This document shows, piece after piece, positions 8,944 through 17,477 of a stretch of 64,000 nucleotides of DNA. The first letter of the stretch is position 1. Each line of letters opens with the position of its first letter. The position numbers and the translations under genes are program-made. The stretch comes from Acidocella aquatica. GTDB taxonomy: Bacteria > Pseudomonadota > Alphaproteobacteria > Acetobacterales > Acetobacteraceae. The DNA lies in NCBI RefSeq assembly GCF_030160635.1, contig NZ_BSOS01000065.1, positions 124,001 through 188,000 of the forward strand. Direction: 5' to 3'. Below the pieces are notes generated by a model that saw nothing but the letters and a program-made list of their open reading frames with translations, was not told the DNA's origin and ran no database searches.

Positions 8944-9099
8944 AGCGCGATCGTTTGAGGCTCGCTCAACCGAGCGAGCCGAAAGCGTGAATCGCCCTCA
9001 GAAAAACGGCCAGAGCCTGATCGCACTTAAAGCGATCAGGCTCTGGCGCGATCGTTTGAGGTTCGCTCAACCGAGCGAGCCGAAAGCGATCAGGCTCTG
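8940..9099. repeat. Dispersed two-hairpin repeat: one full and one internally deleted unit
   Basis: The full unit, 8940-9046, contains two perfect inverted repeats: GGCTCGCTC/GAGCGAGCC with a 4-base loop (8959-8980) and a 14-base arm pair (9011-9024 with 9032-9045) around a 7-base loop. A second copy at about 9047-9099 repeats the first half, then skips the middle and resumes at the last arm. The reverse complement of the full unit recurs as a tandem pair near 26.7-26.9 kb, and 9025-9044 recurs exactly at 41707-41726. Each full unit has several GATC sites. The TAG stop of the permease is the first triplet of the element. Confidence 0.85.
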
Positions 9100-9111
9100 G
9101 CACGGATGGCA

Positions 9112-9184
9112 TGAGGTGGAATCGCTCCGCGATTTCATCTCATTCCGGAGGCGGCTTGCGGGCGAGTCCCTTCCGCCGCCGGAA
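9112..9184. repeat. Two further long hairpins in the same convergent gap
   Basis: Arms 9112-9125 and 9129-9142 pair over 14 bases (two G-T wobbles) around a TCC loop. Arms 9143-9154 and 9173-9184 pair over 12 bases with one mismatch around an 18-base loop. With the repeat before them and the terminator after, the 348-base gap between the permease and the XRE gene is almost continuously palindromic. I find no gene in it. Confidence 0.6.
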
Positions 9185-9240
9185 TTGCCGGCCCAGTAGT
9201 CTGGCCCGGAAACACACAGGTCCGGCCATGAAAAGGTCAA

Positions 9241-9272
9241 AAAAAACGGCGCCACCAGGCGCCGTTTTTTTT
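9241..9272. terminator. Intrinsic, bidirectional terminator after XRE regulator
   Basis: A perfect 13-base inverted repeat (9241-9253 with 9258-9270) around the loop ACCA. The GC core is flanked by an A-run on one side and a T8 run on the other, so it can act in both directions. It ends 20 bases beyond the stop of the XRE gene. Confidence 0.9.
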
Positions 9273-9291
9273 GAAAGCCGAAGTTAAAAAT

Positions 9292-9771
9292 TCAGTGGGC
9301 GTCGAATGTCGCCTCCGGCGGCGCCAGAGACTTCATCAGGTCGAACATGCGCTTGCGCATCGCGGGGTCGGTAATGCGGTAATAGGCGCGCACCAGCTCC
9401 AGCGTCTCACGCTTGGTCAAATGGTCATCCACCCCGGCGGAGAAAGGCTCCTGCGCCTCGGCGAAGCCATACATCCGCCCGCGCGGCCCCGAGACCGGGC
9501 TTTCCGACATGCCTTCAGGCATATCGTCAAAAAAATAACTGATCGGCACATCCAGCACGCGGGAAATATCGAACAGGCGCGACGCGCCAACGCGGTTCAC
9601 GCCGCGCTCATATTTCTGCACCTGTTGAAAAGTCAGGCCCAACGCGTCACCCAGCCGTTCCTGAGACATGCCGAGCAATGTGCGGCGCAAGCGGACCCGC
9701 GAGCCCACATGGATATCGATCGGGCTCGGGCGGCTTTCGCGTTCTGGACGTTCGGCGTTCTCTTCGGCCAT
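9292..9771 (-). CDS. XRE-family helix-turn-helix regulator
   Basis: A 159-residue DNA-binding protein. The Cro/CI-type HTH is at about residues 22-78 (VRLRRTLLGMSQERLGDALGLTFQQVQKYERGVNRV), followed by a linker and a short helical tail (HLTKRETLELVRAYYRITDPAMRKRMFDLMKSL). This architecture matches a family widely conserved in alphaproteobacteria and often placed next to lnt, as here, where lnt lies upstream on the same strand. A 247-base gap separates the two genes and presumably holds its own promoter. Target genes cannot be inferred. Confidence 0.9.
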   Translation of the reverse strand: MAEENAERPERESRPSPIDIHVGSRVRLRRTLLGMSQERLGDALGLTFQQVQKYERGVNRVGASRLFDISRVLDVPISYFFDDMPEGMSESPVSGPRGRMYGFAEAQEPFSAGVDDHLTKRETLELVRAYYRITDPAMRKRMFDLMKSLAPPEATFDAH

Positions 9772-10018
9772 TTAACTCAACATCTCCAACAATGGGGGCG
9801 AATTACTCTCGCTTCCCGGTACGCCTGACAGCCACAATATTGCCACCACCCGGCGGCTGATTGAACCCGCTTAAACTAAATTTGTCGTACATCACCACCC
9901 AGGGTAAAGTGCAACCAGACTAAAGTGATTACCAGAGGTTAACGGGCAAGACAATACAAAAACTACAAATATCGAATTATTAAAGAGACGATCAAGCTGA
10001 GCATCAGCAAATATGAGG

Positions 10019-11503
10019 CTAAGCCAGGGTGGAAATTAATACACCGGCAATCGTTGCAACAAAAGCGAGCATAGCAGGGATTTCCAGTCCAAACCTAGCA
10101 AAAAACGGTGCCGGAAGGTTTCCTGGCAAAGATGTAACCAGCACACCTTGGCTTTTTAGCGGCAGATATGCATCGACATGACCAAAAGCGTCGAACATGG
10201 CGGTAATGCCGGAGTTCGCGTCGCGCGCGAGTGGCAGCCCTTCCTCCACGGCGCGCAGCCGCGCGTCGGCGAAGTGCTGGCGCGGCCCGGCGGTGTCACC
10301 AAACCAGGCATCATCGGTGACATTCACCAGCCACGCCGGCCGGTCATGCATATCCACAATCTGGCCCGAGAAAATAGCCTCATAGCAGATCAGCGGCCCG
10401 AATGGCGGCAATCCTGTTACATGCAGCGTCTCGGGCCCGGGGCCGGAGGTGAAGCCGCCGCCCATCATGTTGGGGATGATCCTGAGCGGAATCCATTTGG
10501 GCGTATACTCGCCAAAGGGCACCAGCTTCCATTTGTCGTAGATGCCAACCGCCGGCAGCGGTCCGTCAGTCACCACCAGTGAGTTGCGGAAATCAGTCGC
10601 GCTCACCCGCCGCAGCGAGCCGGCCAGGATAGGCGCGGTCCCGGTCACGGCGGCGAGCTGTTGGCGGGCGGCGGCATCGGTATCCAGCAGCCAGGGGGAG
10701 GCGGCTTCGGGCCAGACCACCGCCGTCGCGCCGTTGTTCAGCCCGGCCTGGCTCATGTCCAGCAATTGCTGCCAGCGCGCGAAGAGTGCCGCGCGATCAT
10801 AGGAGCCGGGCACCGGAAAATCGGGCTGCACCAGCGCCAGAGTCACGCCCGTGGCGGCGACCGGGGTTTGCAGCCGGTGCCAGCCATACCCGGCCCAAAC
10901 CAGCATAACCGCCAGCAGCGCGGCCAGCCCCCGCCGCCCGAACATCGGCAACCCGGCCAGCAGCACGGTCAGCAGCGTCATGCCCTGCACACCAATCAGC
11001 GCCGCAGGCTGGATGAGCACATCGCCCGCCACGCCCGGAATCGCCCAATCCGTGCCCCAGAGATTCCATGGAAAACCTGAAAAGGCGAATTGCTGCACCA
11101 GATTCGCCGCCCCCCAGGCCCCGGCAAACACCAGCAGGCGGCCAAACCCGGGCTTCACCGCCCGCGCGGCCAGGGCGGGAATAATGGAATAAAATGCCAC
11201 CGCCCCCGCCAGCAAAGGGGCAGCCAAGGGCACCAGCCACCAGAAGGTGCCAATCTCGGTCAAAATCGGTTCGGTGATCCAATACAGCCCGGCCAGCCCC
11301 AGGCCAAAGCCGAACAGCCAGCCGGTCAGCACCACCTGTTTCCAGGTTTTCGCAGCCCCGATCAGCCGCAAAAACGCTGGCACGCTGAACAGCAGCACCG
11401 GCAGCAGATGCACCGGCGGCAGGCCGAGCGCCGAGGCCATGCCCCATAAAAAAGCCCGCACCAGCGGGCGCGCGGCCAGCCGTGCGCGGATTCGCTCAAA
11501 CAT
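10019..11503 (-). CDS. lnt: Apolipoprotein N-acyltransferase
   Basis: A 494-residue inner-membrane enzyme that adds the third acyl chain to the N-terminal Cys of lipoproteins. The N-terminal half is polytopic (about residues 10-215). The nitrilase-like periplasmic domain shows the catalytic Glu in VVWPEAASPW, Lys in YDKWKLVPFGEYTP and Cys in LICYEAIFSG. A last membrane helix ends the protein (LEIPAMLAFVATIAGVLIS). The start ATG at 11503 (MFERIRARLAARPLVRAF) overlaps the end of mtnC by 8 bases, so lnt is co-transcribed with the methionine-salvage genes. Confidence 0.95.
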   Translation of the reverse strand: MFERIRARLAARPLVRAFLWGMASALGLPPVHLLPVLLFSVPAFLRLIGAAKTWKQVVLTGWLFGFGLGLAGLYWITEPILTEIGTFWWLVPLAAPLLAGAVAFYSIIPALAARAVKPGFGRLLVFAGAWGAANLVQQFAFSGFPWNLWGTDWAIPGVAGDVLIQPAALIGVQGMTLLTVLLAGLPMFGRRGLAALLAVMLVWAGYGWHRLQTPVAATGVTLALVQPDFPVPGSYDRAALFARWQQLLDMSQAGLNNGATAVVWPEAASPWLLDTDAAARQQLAAVTGTAPILAGSLRRVSATDFRNSLVVTDGPLPAVGIYDKWKLVPFGEYTPKWIPLRIIPNMMGGGFTSGPGPETLHVTGLPPFGPLICYEAIFSGQIVDMHDRPAWLVNVTDDAWFGDTAGPRQHFADARLRAVEEGLPLARDANSGITAMFDAFGHVDAYLPLKSQGVLVTSLPGNLPAPFFARFGLEIPAMLAFVATIAGVLISTLA

Positions 11504-12152
11504 GCGGCAGACCAAATTGCTGCGCCACCCCGGCAAAATCCACCGCGGTTGGGTGCCGTGCCGAGGCCAGGGTGCCATCCTGCGGGCGCACCAGCTGGCA
11601 GGTGCGCAAGCCCGCCGCGCGCGCCGCATCCAGCTCCGCTTCAACATCGGAGAGAAACAACACCTCGCCCGCCGGAATCCCGATCCCGCGCGTAATCGCG
11701 CCATAGCTCGCGGCTTCGCGCTTCGGCCCGGCCTTGGTGTCGAAATACGCCTGGAACAGCGGTGTCAGATCGCCCTCGGCGCTATGCCCGAACAGCAGCT
11801 TCTGCGCCGGCACGGAGCCGGAGGAATACACATAAAGCCGCACCCCCCCGCGCGCCCAGCGGCGCAGGGCAGGGGCCACATCCGCATAGATTTCCGCCTT
11901 CAGCTCGCCCGCCGCATAGCCTTCCTCCCAGATCATCCCCTGGATGGTTTTCAGCACCGGATCTTTCTCGTCGCGGTCCATCTGCGCATACAGCGTTTCA
12001 AGCGGCGGCACCGGCACGCCGCCCACCTCGGCATGTGCCGCGCAAAACGCCGCGAGCCGCGCCCGCGCATAGGGAAACAGCACACGATGCACAAAGGCGA
12101 TGGGCGTGGTCGTGCCCTCAATATCCGTGAGGACGGCGGCGGGCGGCACCAT
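11496..12152 (-). CDS. mtnC: Enolase-phosphatase E1 (methionine salvage)
   Basis: A 218-residue HAD-superfamily enzyme that enolises and dephosphorylates 2,3-diketo-5-methylthiopentyl-1-phosphate to acireductone. HAD motif I reads LTDIEGTTTP (the DIEGT variant typical of MtnC), motif II is YVYSSGSVPAQK, the Lys is in FDTKAGPKREAASY and motif IV is VLFLSDVEAELDAA. The length matches the family. Its ATG overlaps the mtnD stop by 1 base (TAATG), and it overlaps lnt downstream. The order mtnB-mtnD-mtnC follows the pathway closely and indicates one operon. Confidence 0.95.
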   Translation of the reverse strand: MVPPAAVLTDIEGTTTPIAFVHRVLFPYARARLAAFCAAHAEVGGVPVPPLETLYAQMDRDEKDPVLKTIQGMIWEEGYAAGELKAEIYADVAPALRRWARGGVRLYVYSSGSVPAQKLLFGHSAEGDLTPLFQAYFDTKAGPKREAASYGAITRGIGIPAGEVLFLSDVEAELDAARAAGLRTCQLVRPQDGTLASARHPTAVDFAGVAQQFGLPHV

Positions 12153-12691
12153 TACGCGACGGGGAAGCGGGTGGAAATATCGTCCCCGGTGAACTGCGCG
12201 ACCCAGCCGGAGGTGTCGGTGAACACCCGCAGCGCCGTGAACAATGGCGCCGCTCCGGCATCGAACCAGTGCTTCGCGTTGGCGGGCACGCGCAGCAGGT
12301 CCCCCTGCTCGCAGAACGCATCATACACCCGCCCGTTCTCATGGATCACGAAATGCCCGCTGCCCTGCACGAAAAAGCGGATTTCATCCTCGCTGTGCGT
12401 GTGCTCCTTGAGGAATTTCTCGCGCAATGCCGGGGCGGCGGGATTATCAGGCGTCATTTTGATGACATCGGCCGACCCAGCCCCCGTGGCGCCCATCAGC
12501 GCATCCAGATACGGCCGGTAGGCGGCCAGAATCTCCTCCGCCGGCGCGTCAGCGGCCAGATGCACCGGGCTCTCCCAGCGCGCGAAGTCAACGCCGATCT
12601 TGGTCAGCTCCGCCGCCACCGCGCCCGCATCCTCGGAGCAAAACACTGAAACACCGGGGTTCGTGTCTTCATAGATCGTCAAACGGCTCAT
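12152..12691 (-). CDS. mtnD: Acireductone dioxygenase
   Basis: A 179-residue cupin that cleaves acireductone with O2, giving the keto-acid precursor of methionine (Fe form) or an off-pathway product (Ni form). Metal ligands are visible as HTHSEDEIRFFV (His-x-His-x4-Glu) and the later His in NAKHWFDAG. The N-terminus (MSRLTIYEDTNPGVSVF) is typical of the family. It overlaps mtnB by 4 bases (ATGA) and mtnC by 1 base. Which metal it uses cannot be read from sequence. Confidence 0.95.
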   Translation of the reverse strand: MSRLTIYEDTNPGVSVFCSEDAGAVAAELTKIGVDFARWESPVHLAADAPAEEILAAYRPYLDALMGATGAGSADVIKMTPDNPAAPALREKFLKEHTHSEDEIRFFVQGSGHFVIHENGRVYDAFCEQGDLLRVPANAKHWFDAGAAPLFTALRVFTDTSGWVAQFTGDDISTRFPVA

Positions 12692-13281
12692 TTCATTCGT
12701 CTCCGTTCCAACTCACATTGCAGCAGAAATTCCAGCGCCTCCAGCCGCCAGTAGGCATGCTCAACGCTGGTTCCCCAGGCGTAAACGCCGTGCCCGGCGA
12801 TGACATAGCCAATCGGCGGGTCGCGCAGCAGCAGCGGCTCGATATACGCGGCCAGCCGGCCGATGTCCTGGTCATTGGCATATACCGGCAGCACCACGTC
12901 TATCTCATGCGTGGCAAAGCCGAAGGCTTTCAAAATTTCATAGTCCGAAAAGGTGATCGCCCCCTGCATGGAGAGCACGGTGGCGGCCACCGAATGGCCG
13001 TGCAGCACCGCGCCCACCTGCGGAAACAGCCGGTAGAGCTGGCAATGCAGCAGCGTCTCGGCGCTGGGCTTCATCCCCTCGCTGAGCGTTTTGCCGTCAT
13101 AATCCACAGCCATGATGTCGCTGGTCTTCAGCCGCCCCTTATGCACGCCGCTGCGGGTGATCGCGATACGGGCATCATCCACGCGCGCGGAGAGGTTACC
13201 GGCGGAGCCTGGCACCCAGCAGCGCAAATCCATCCGCTGCCCGGCCTCGGCCAGCGCGTTCGCCAGTTCAGCGGGGACCAT
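12688..13281 (-). CDS. mtnB: Methylthioribulose-1-phosphate dehydratase
   Basis: A 197-residue class II aldolase/adducin-type zinc enzyme that dehydrates 5-methylthioribulose-1-phosphate in methionine salvage. Visible features are the substrate loop WVPGSAGNLSARV, the phosphate segment ITRSGVHKGRL, the zinc ligands in VLHGHSVAATVLS and the C-terminal IAGHGVYAWG. It starts 1 base after the tatA stop and overlaps mtnD by 4 bases. MtnA and MtnK/MtnP, needed for the earlier steps, are not in the window. Confidence 0.94.
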   Translation of the reverse strand: MVPAELANALAEAGQRMDLRCWVPGSAGNLSARVDDARIAITRSGVHKGRLKTSDIMAVDYDGKTLSEGMKPSAETLLHCQLYRLFPQVGAVLHGHSVAATVLSMQGAITFSDYEILKAFGFATHEIDVVLPVYANDQDIGRLAAYIEPLLLRDPPIGYVIAGHGVYAWGTSVEHAYWRLEALEFLLQCELERRRMK

Positions 13282-13282
13282 T

Positions 13283-13519
13283 TCAGCCCTGGTTGACGGT
13301 CGTCTTGTTCTGGTCCGGCACGGGCGCGCTCAGCGAGTCCGGCTGGCTCATCGAGGCGTCCGCAGGCCCCTTCTTGCCGTCCTCATCGGCGATATTCTGC
13401 TTGAAGGTTTTAATCCCCTTGCCGAATTCGCCCATCAGATTGCTGACCTTGCCGGTACCGAACACAAGCATGACCACAAGCAGCACGATCAGCCAGTGCC
13501 AGATGCTCAATCCACCCAT
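13283..13519 (-). CDS. tatA: Sec-independent translocase subunit TatA
   Basis: A 78-residue protein with one N-terminal membrane helix ([20 protein letters not shown]), the conserved FG hinge and an amphipathic helix ([16 protein letters not shown]), then an acidic and polar tail. The ATG at 13519 is preceded by GGAGAG. TatA oligomers form the pore for folded proteins at the inner membrane. No tatB or tatC lies beside it; instead mtnB begins 1 base after its stop, so tatA heads the methionine-salvage operon. It could be a TatE-like second copy. Confidence 0.9.
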   Translation of the reverse strand: MGGLSIWHWLIVLLVVMLVFGTGKVSNLMGEFGKGIKTFKQNIADEDGKKGPADASMSQPDSLSAPVPDQNKTTVNQG

Positions 13520-13626
13520 AAATACTCTCCACCCAGATATTTTCTGCTTCAGTCTACGACGATCACGGGCGAATGCCAAATCGCGGGAGTTGTAGGAGCA
13601 ACCAACCTGTGGTTGAAAAACCGCAG

Positions 13627-15552
13627 ATGCGTATTGAGCCCGCCAAGCACCTCACCATTTTCCGCCATGCTGCGGTGTGCCTGCTCTATCTCGCCGCCAG
13701 CTGGGTTTTCTACGCGCCGCCGCGCCATTGGCCGGGGCTCACCTATTTCGGCGACGAGCAGGATTCCCTGGCCTTCATCTGGTTCCTCAACTGGTGGCCT
13801 TTCGCGCTGACGCATCATTTGCCGCTGCTGTTCACGCATTATGTGGATTACCCGGCGGGCACCGATCTGGTCTGGAAAACCTCCATCCCCGCTCTGGGCT
13901 TGCTGGCGGCACCTTTCACCCTGCGCTTTGGCGCGGCGGCGGTGTTCAACGTGCTGATGATCGCCGCCCCAGCACTCGCCGCCTTCGCCCTCTACCTCGC
14001 CGCCTGGGAGCTTACCGGCGTATTCGCAGCCGCGCTGCTGGCCGGCGCCATGTTCGCCTGTTCCGGCTATGAGATCGGCCAGACCCTTGGCCATCTCAAC
14101 CTCGCCTTCACTGCCGCCGTGCCGTTCAGCCTCTGGGCCTGCCTGCGCGCGGCCGCGCATAACTGGCCGCGCTGGCATCTGGGCGCCGTGCTGGGCGGCC
14201 TGTTTTTATTCGAGTTCGGCGTCTCCCAGGAGGTTTTCGCCAGCGAAATGCTTTTCGGCGCCGCCGCGCTGCTGCTGCTGGCCTGGCTGGCCCCTTTGCC
14301 CCGCCCCGCGCTGGGCCGCCTGCTGGGCGGCATCCTGCTGGGCCTGGCGCTCTGCCTGCTGCTGGCAGCCCCCTTCATCTGGGCCATGCTGCGCGGCTAC
14401 GCTGCCGCGCGGGCGAATTTCTCCACCCCGGATGTCTACGCCAACGACTTGCTGGCAGCCTTCATCCCCACCCCGCTGGTGTTCCTGGGCGGGCATCCGG
14501 CGCTACCGCTGTCAAAGCTTTTTACGGGCAATTCAAGCGAGCAGGGCGGCTATTACGGTCTGCCCCTGGTGCTGCTCGCGCTCCATATCTGGCGCACAAC
14601 CCCCCTCCCGGCGGCGCGGGTGCTGGCAGGCATGGCGCTGCTGGCGGTGGTGGCCTCGCTCGGCCCTTATGTCCATGTTCTGGGCCACCGGCTTGGCCCG
14701 GCGCCGTGGCTGCCCTTCGCCCAGATGCCGGTTTTCGCCGCGATGCTGCCCGGCCGTTTCGCGCTTTACGCCTGGCTCTCCCTCACGCTGCTGCTGGCCC
14801 TGTGGCTGGCGCAGCCGGGCAGCGGCTGGCGCCGCTACGCGCTGGCCGGGCTGTGCCTGCTCAGCCTTCTTCCGGCGCAATCCACCGCGCGCAACTGGCG
14901 GCAGCCGATGCTGCCCCCGGTCTTCGCCACCCTGCCGCCGGGCGCGCATGTGCTGGTCATGCCGGTGTTCGCCCAGGAGATGGGCTGGCAATACGCCGCG
15001 GGCATGCGCTTCATGCTGGCGGGCCAGGGCTATATCGGCAACGGCCAGCCTGCTCCCTTCAGCTCCTGGCCGTTATATCAGCCATTGTGGGAGAATCGCT
15101 TCCCCGCCATCGCCCCCGGGGAATTCTCCGCCTACCTGCAGGCCTATGATGTGCAATATGTGGTGCTGCTCCCCCAGGGCTACGCCTATTACAGCGGCAA
15201 GCCGGTTGATGAAGCCGCCGAAACCCGCGCCGCCGCCACATTGCTGCAACAGGCTGGCTGGCGCATCGCCACCGCGACGCCGCGGGGCGCGGTCTACCAG
15301 CCCAGCGCCACCACCCCTCGCTGGACCCCGGCCCAGATCGCGGGCTTCATCGCCCAGGGCACCCAGCAACATCGCGCCGATGTGCTCCCTTATGAAATTC
15401 ACCGGGTCTGCCAGATCCGCCGCCTCGCGCGCCTCATCCGCCTCAACCCCGCGCCGTTGTTATACCTCTGGGCGCTTCACGCGCACCCGCTGGTCCCCGC
15501 GGCCACGCTCGCCTGTCCGCTCAGCGCACAAACAATCCCGCCGCCAGCATAG
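13627..15552 (+). CDS. Large polytopic membrane protein, GT-C glycosyltransferase-like
   Basis: About 641 residues from the ATG at 13627 ([20 protein letters not shown]); an alternative ATG at 13573 adds 18 residues and neither has a good ribosome site. There are about ten hydrophobic helices (residues about 15-430), then a soluble C-terminal part of roughly 200 residues. The first periplasmic loop contains [17 protein letters not shown] and [13 protein letters not shown], with acidic residues placed like those of GT-C enzymes that use polyprenyl-phosphate sugars. I do not recognise a named family, so envelope glycan transfer is inference. It overlaps the convergent CPBP gene by 32 bases. Confidence 0.72.
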   Translation: MRIEPAKHLTIFRHAAVCLLYLAASWVFYAPPRHWPGLTYFGDEQDSLAFIWFLNWWPFALTHHLPLLFTHYVDYPAGTDLVWKTSIPALGLLAAPFTLRFGAAAVFNVLMIAAPALAAFALYLAAWELTGVFAAALLAGAMFACSGYEIGQTLGHLNLAFTAAVPFSLWACLRAAAHNWPRWHLGAVLGGLFLFEFGVSQEVFASEMLFGAAALLLLAWLAPLPRPALGRLLGGILLGLALCLLLAAPFIWAMLRGYAAARANFSTPDVYANDLLAAFIPTPLVFLGGHPALPLSKLFTGNSSEQGGYYGLPLVLLALHIWRTTPLPAARVLAGMALLAVVASLGPYVHVLGHRLGPAPWLPFAQMPVFAAMLPGRFALYAWLSLTLLLALWLAQPGSGWRRYALAGLCLLSLLPAQSTARNWRQPMLPPVFATLPPGAHVLVMPVFAQEMGWQYAAGMRFMLAGQGYIGNGQPAPFSSWPLYQPLWENRFPAIAPGEFSAYLQAYDVQYVVLLPQGYAYYSGKPVDEAAETRAAATLLQQAGWRIATATPRGAVYQPSATTPRWTPAQIAGFIAQGTQQHRADVLPYEIHRVCQIRRLARLIRLNPAPLLYLWALHAHPLVPAATLACPLSAQTIPPPA

Positions 15553-16477
15553 ACCCGCCATTGTAGAGGATATGCAGCACAATCGCGGGCCGGATGGAGC
15601 GGAACTTCAGCCGCAGCACCACGGCGCAGGCCGCCATCAGCCCCACATCGATAAAGCCCGGCGGATAATACATCTTCTCCGGCGCGTGCGCGGCCATGAA
15701 GACCAGCGTGGTCACAACCCCCGCCCAGCCCGGCCCCAGCCGCGCCGCCAAACCGGCAAAGGCGATGCCGCGGAAGACGATCTCCTCCAGCGCCGGGCCA
15801 ATGAACACTGCCACCACCAACAGCGGCAGCGCCGCCACCCCGCTGGCCTCAAAGAGCCTCGCTTCAGGCAAATTCCGCAACGCCCGCATATCCGGCGGAA
15901 AGAAGTGGAACAGCAGCCCGACGCTGCAAACAATCCATACCGCCATAACAGCCGCGCTCACATAACCCAGCGCCGGGGCGGCGCACCAGCCGATGCCGGT
16001 CTCTCCGCCGTCCTCCACCCGCGCGGCACCCAGCTGGCGCAGATACCACACCACCCACAACGCCGCCGCGCACTCCCCGGCCAGCACCATCGCCAACAGA
16101 AACGGCTGCCCCGTGAAATCCACCCGCGCCTGCGCGTGCCGGGCGAGCAGGGTGAAATCCTCGAGGGTAAGCACATTCGCCAGCACCGCGCCGCCGCTTG
16201 CCATCGCGAGGCCAAAGCCCGCCATCCCCCAGATGCCCTGCGCCACGCCAAAACGCGCCGCCGCTCCTGGTGGCCGCCGCGCACCAGGCAGCAGCGCGAA
16301 GCACATCGCCAGCACAAACAGGTTGAACCCGAACTCCGCCCCCAACCCGATCAGCTTCATCCGCAAAGCCGGTGCATGCACATGCGGAAACATCACCTGG
16401 ATGAACACATCCATGGCAACACCGCCCAGCAGCGCAAACCCCGCGAGCCACGCCAGGCTGACCAGAATACGCCTCAT
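15521..16477 (-). CDS. CPBP-family intramembrane glutamic protease
   Basis: A 318-residue polytopic membrane protein. The C-terminal Abi/CAAX-protease domain shows the motifs GPALEEIVFRGIAFAGL (EExxxR with FRG), FMAAHAP and LHILYNGG, which supply the catalytic Glu and His residues. The preceding part has about five extra helices. Such proteins process or bind membrane proteins; the bacterial substrates are mostly unknown. Its start overlaps the gluQ stop by 4 bases (ATGA), so the two are co-expressed. The 3' end overlaps the convergent large membrane protein gene. Confidence 0.88.
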   Translation of the reverse strand: MRRILVSLAWLAGFALLGGVAMDVFIQVMFPHVHAPALRMKLIGLGAEFGFNLFVLAMCFALLPGARRPPGAAARFGVAQGIWGMAGFGLAMASGGAVLANVLTLEDFTLLARHAQARVDFTGQPFLLAMVLAGECAAALWVVWYLRQLGAARVEDGGETGIGWCAAPALGYVSAAVMAVWIVCSVGLLFHFFPPDMRALRNLPEARLFEASGVAALPLLVVAVFIGPALEEIVFRGIAFAGLAARLGPGWAGVVTTLVFMAAHAPEKMYYPPGFIDVGLMAACAVVLRLKFRSIRPAIVLHILYNGGSMLAAGLFVR

Positions 16478-17295
16478 GCCGCGATGCCCTCCTCGAATTG
16501 CCGCAAAATCGCGCGCGGCTGCACGCCCGCCGCCCGCATGGAGCGTAACGTAGCGGCAAAATCGCGCTTGGCCAGCCGCCTGCCTTGGGCATCGCGCAGC
16601 AGCCGGTGGTGCGCATAAACCGGCGTAGGCAGCTCCAGCAGCGCCTGCAGCAGCACATGCACATGCGTCGCCTCAAACAAATCCTCACCCCGGATCACAT
16701 GGCTGATGCCCTGCAGCGCATCGTCATGCACCACGCAGAGATGATAGCTGGCCGGCGTATCCTTGCGCGCCAGCACCACATCGCCAAAGGGCAGGGGCCT
16801 GGCCTCGATCCAGCCCTTGCTCTCCTCGAAAAACCGCAGCTCCCCCGCCTGGCGCACCGCCGCCGCCATATCCAGCCGCAGCGCATAGGCCGCCCCGGCG
16901 CTCATCCGCTCCGCCCGCGCGGCCTCGCTCAAATGCCGGCAGGTGCCCGGATACACCGCCTCCGCCCCATGCGGCGCGGCCTGCGCGCGGGCAATTTCCG
17001 CCCGGCTGCAAAAACACGGGTAGAGCAACCCCCGCCCGCGCAACCGCTCCAGCGCCGCCTGATATTCGGATAAATGCGCTGATTGCACGCGGATTTCGCC
17101 ATCCCATGCCAGACCCAGCCAGCGCAGATCCTCAATGATGGCGGCGGCAAACGCAGGCCGGCAACGTGTGCTGTCGATATCCTCCAGCCGCAGCTGGAAA
17201 ACATCCGCCCGCGTCCGGGCGTTCCATGCCGAAAATGCGTGGCCAAGGTGGAGATATCCGGTCGGGCTGGGGGCGAAGCGCGTGGTGATATTCAT
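16474..17295 (-). CDS. gluQ: Glutamyl-Q tRNA(Asp) synthetase
   Basis: A 273-residue truncated glutamyl-tRNA synthetase paralogue (GluQRS) that attaches glutamate to queuosine 34 of tRNA(Asp). The ATG at 17295 gives MNITTRFAPSPTGYLHLGHA with the HIGH-type motif HLGH. A zinc site is visible in CFCSRAEI...YPGTC, and the KMSKS-equivalent is degenerate (RRLAKRD), as is normal in this family. The anticodon-binding domain of full GluRS is absent, which confirms the assignment. It is followed by the CPBP gene with a 4-base overlap. Confidence 0.95.
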   Translation of the reverse strand: MNITTRFAPSPTGYLHLGHAFSAWNARTRADVFQLRLEDIDSTRCRPAFAAAIIEDLRWLGLAWDGEIRVQSAHLSEYQAALERLRGRGLLYPCFCSRAEIARAQAAPHGAEAVYPGTCRHLSEAARAERMSAGAAYALRLDMAAAVRQAGELRFFEESKGWIEARPLPFGDVVLARKDTPASYHLCVVHDDALQGISHVIRGEDLFEATHVHVLLQALLELPTPVYAHHRLLRDAQGRRLAKRDFAATLRSMRAAGVQPRAILRQFEEGIAA

Positions 17296-17477
17296 GGCTC
17301 CGCCGATATAAGCATGGCGGCGCGTGCGTGTGACAAGTGGTTTACAAACGCTTTCCTGTCTTGCGGCGGCCCGTCGCATTTGTCATAAAGTTCACATGAC
17401 TCGTACTAACCACCATATCTGGCTGGGGTTCGCGGTTTCTCCCCAAAATCTGGTCCCGTTCTGGGACAGGTTCAGTA

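Noticed and set aside
13283-13579. A longer TatA starting at 13579
   Set aside because: The extra basic residues would precede the membrane helix abnormally; ATG 13519 has a GGAGAG site and the standard TatA start.
14069-16618. A plus-strand open frame of about 849 codons
   Set aside because: It is Arg/Cys/Trp/Pro-rich out-of-frame translation of the membrane-protein gene and of the antisense of the CPBP gene.
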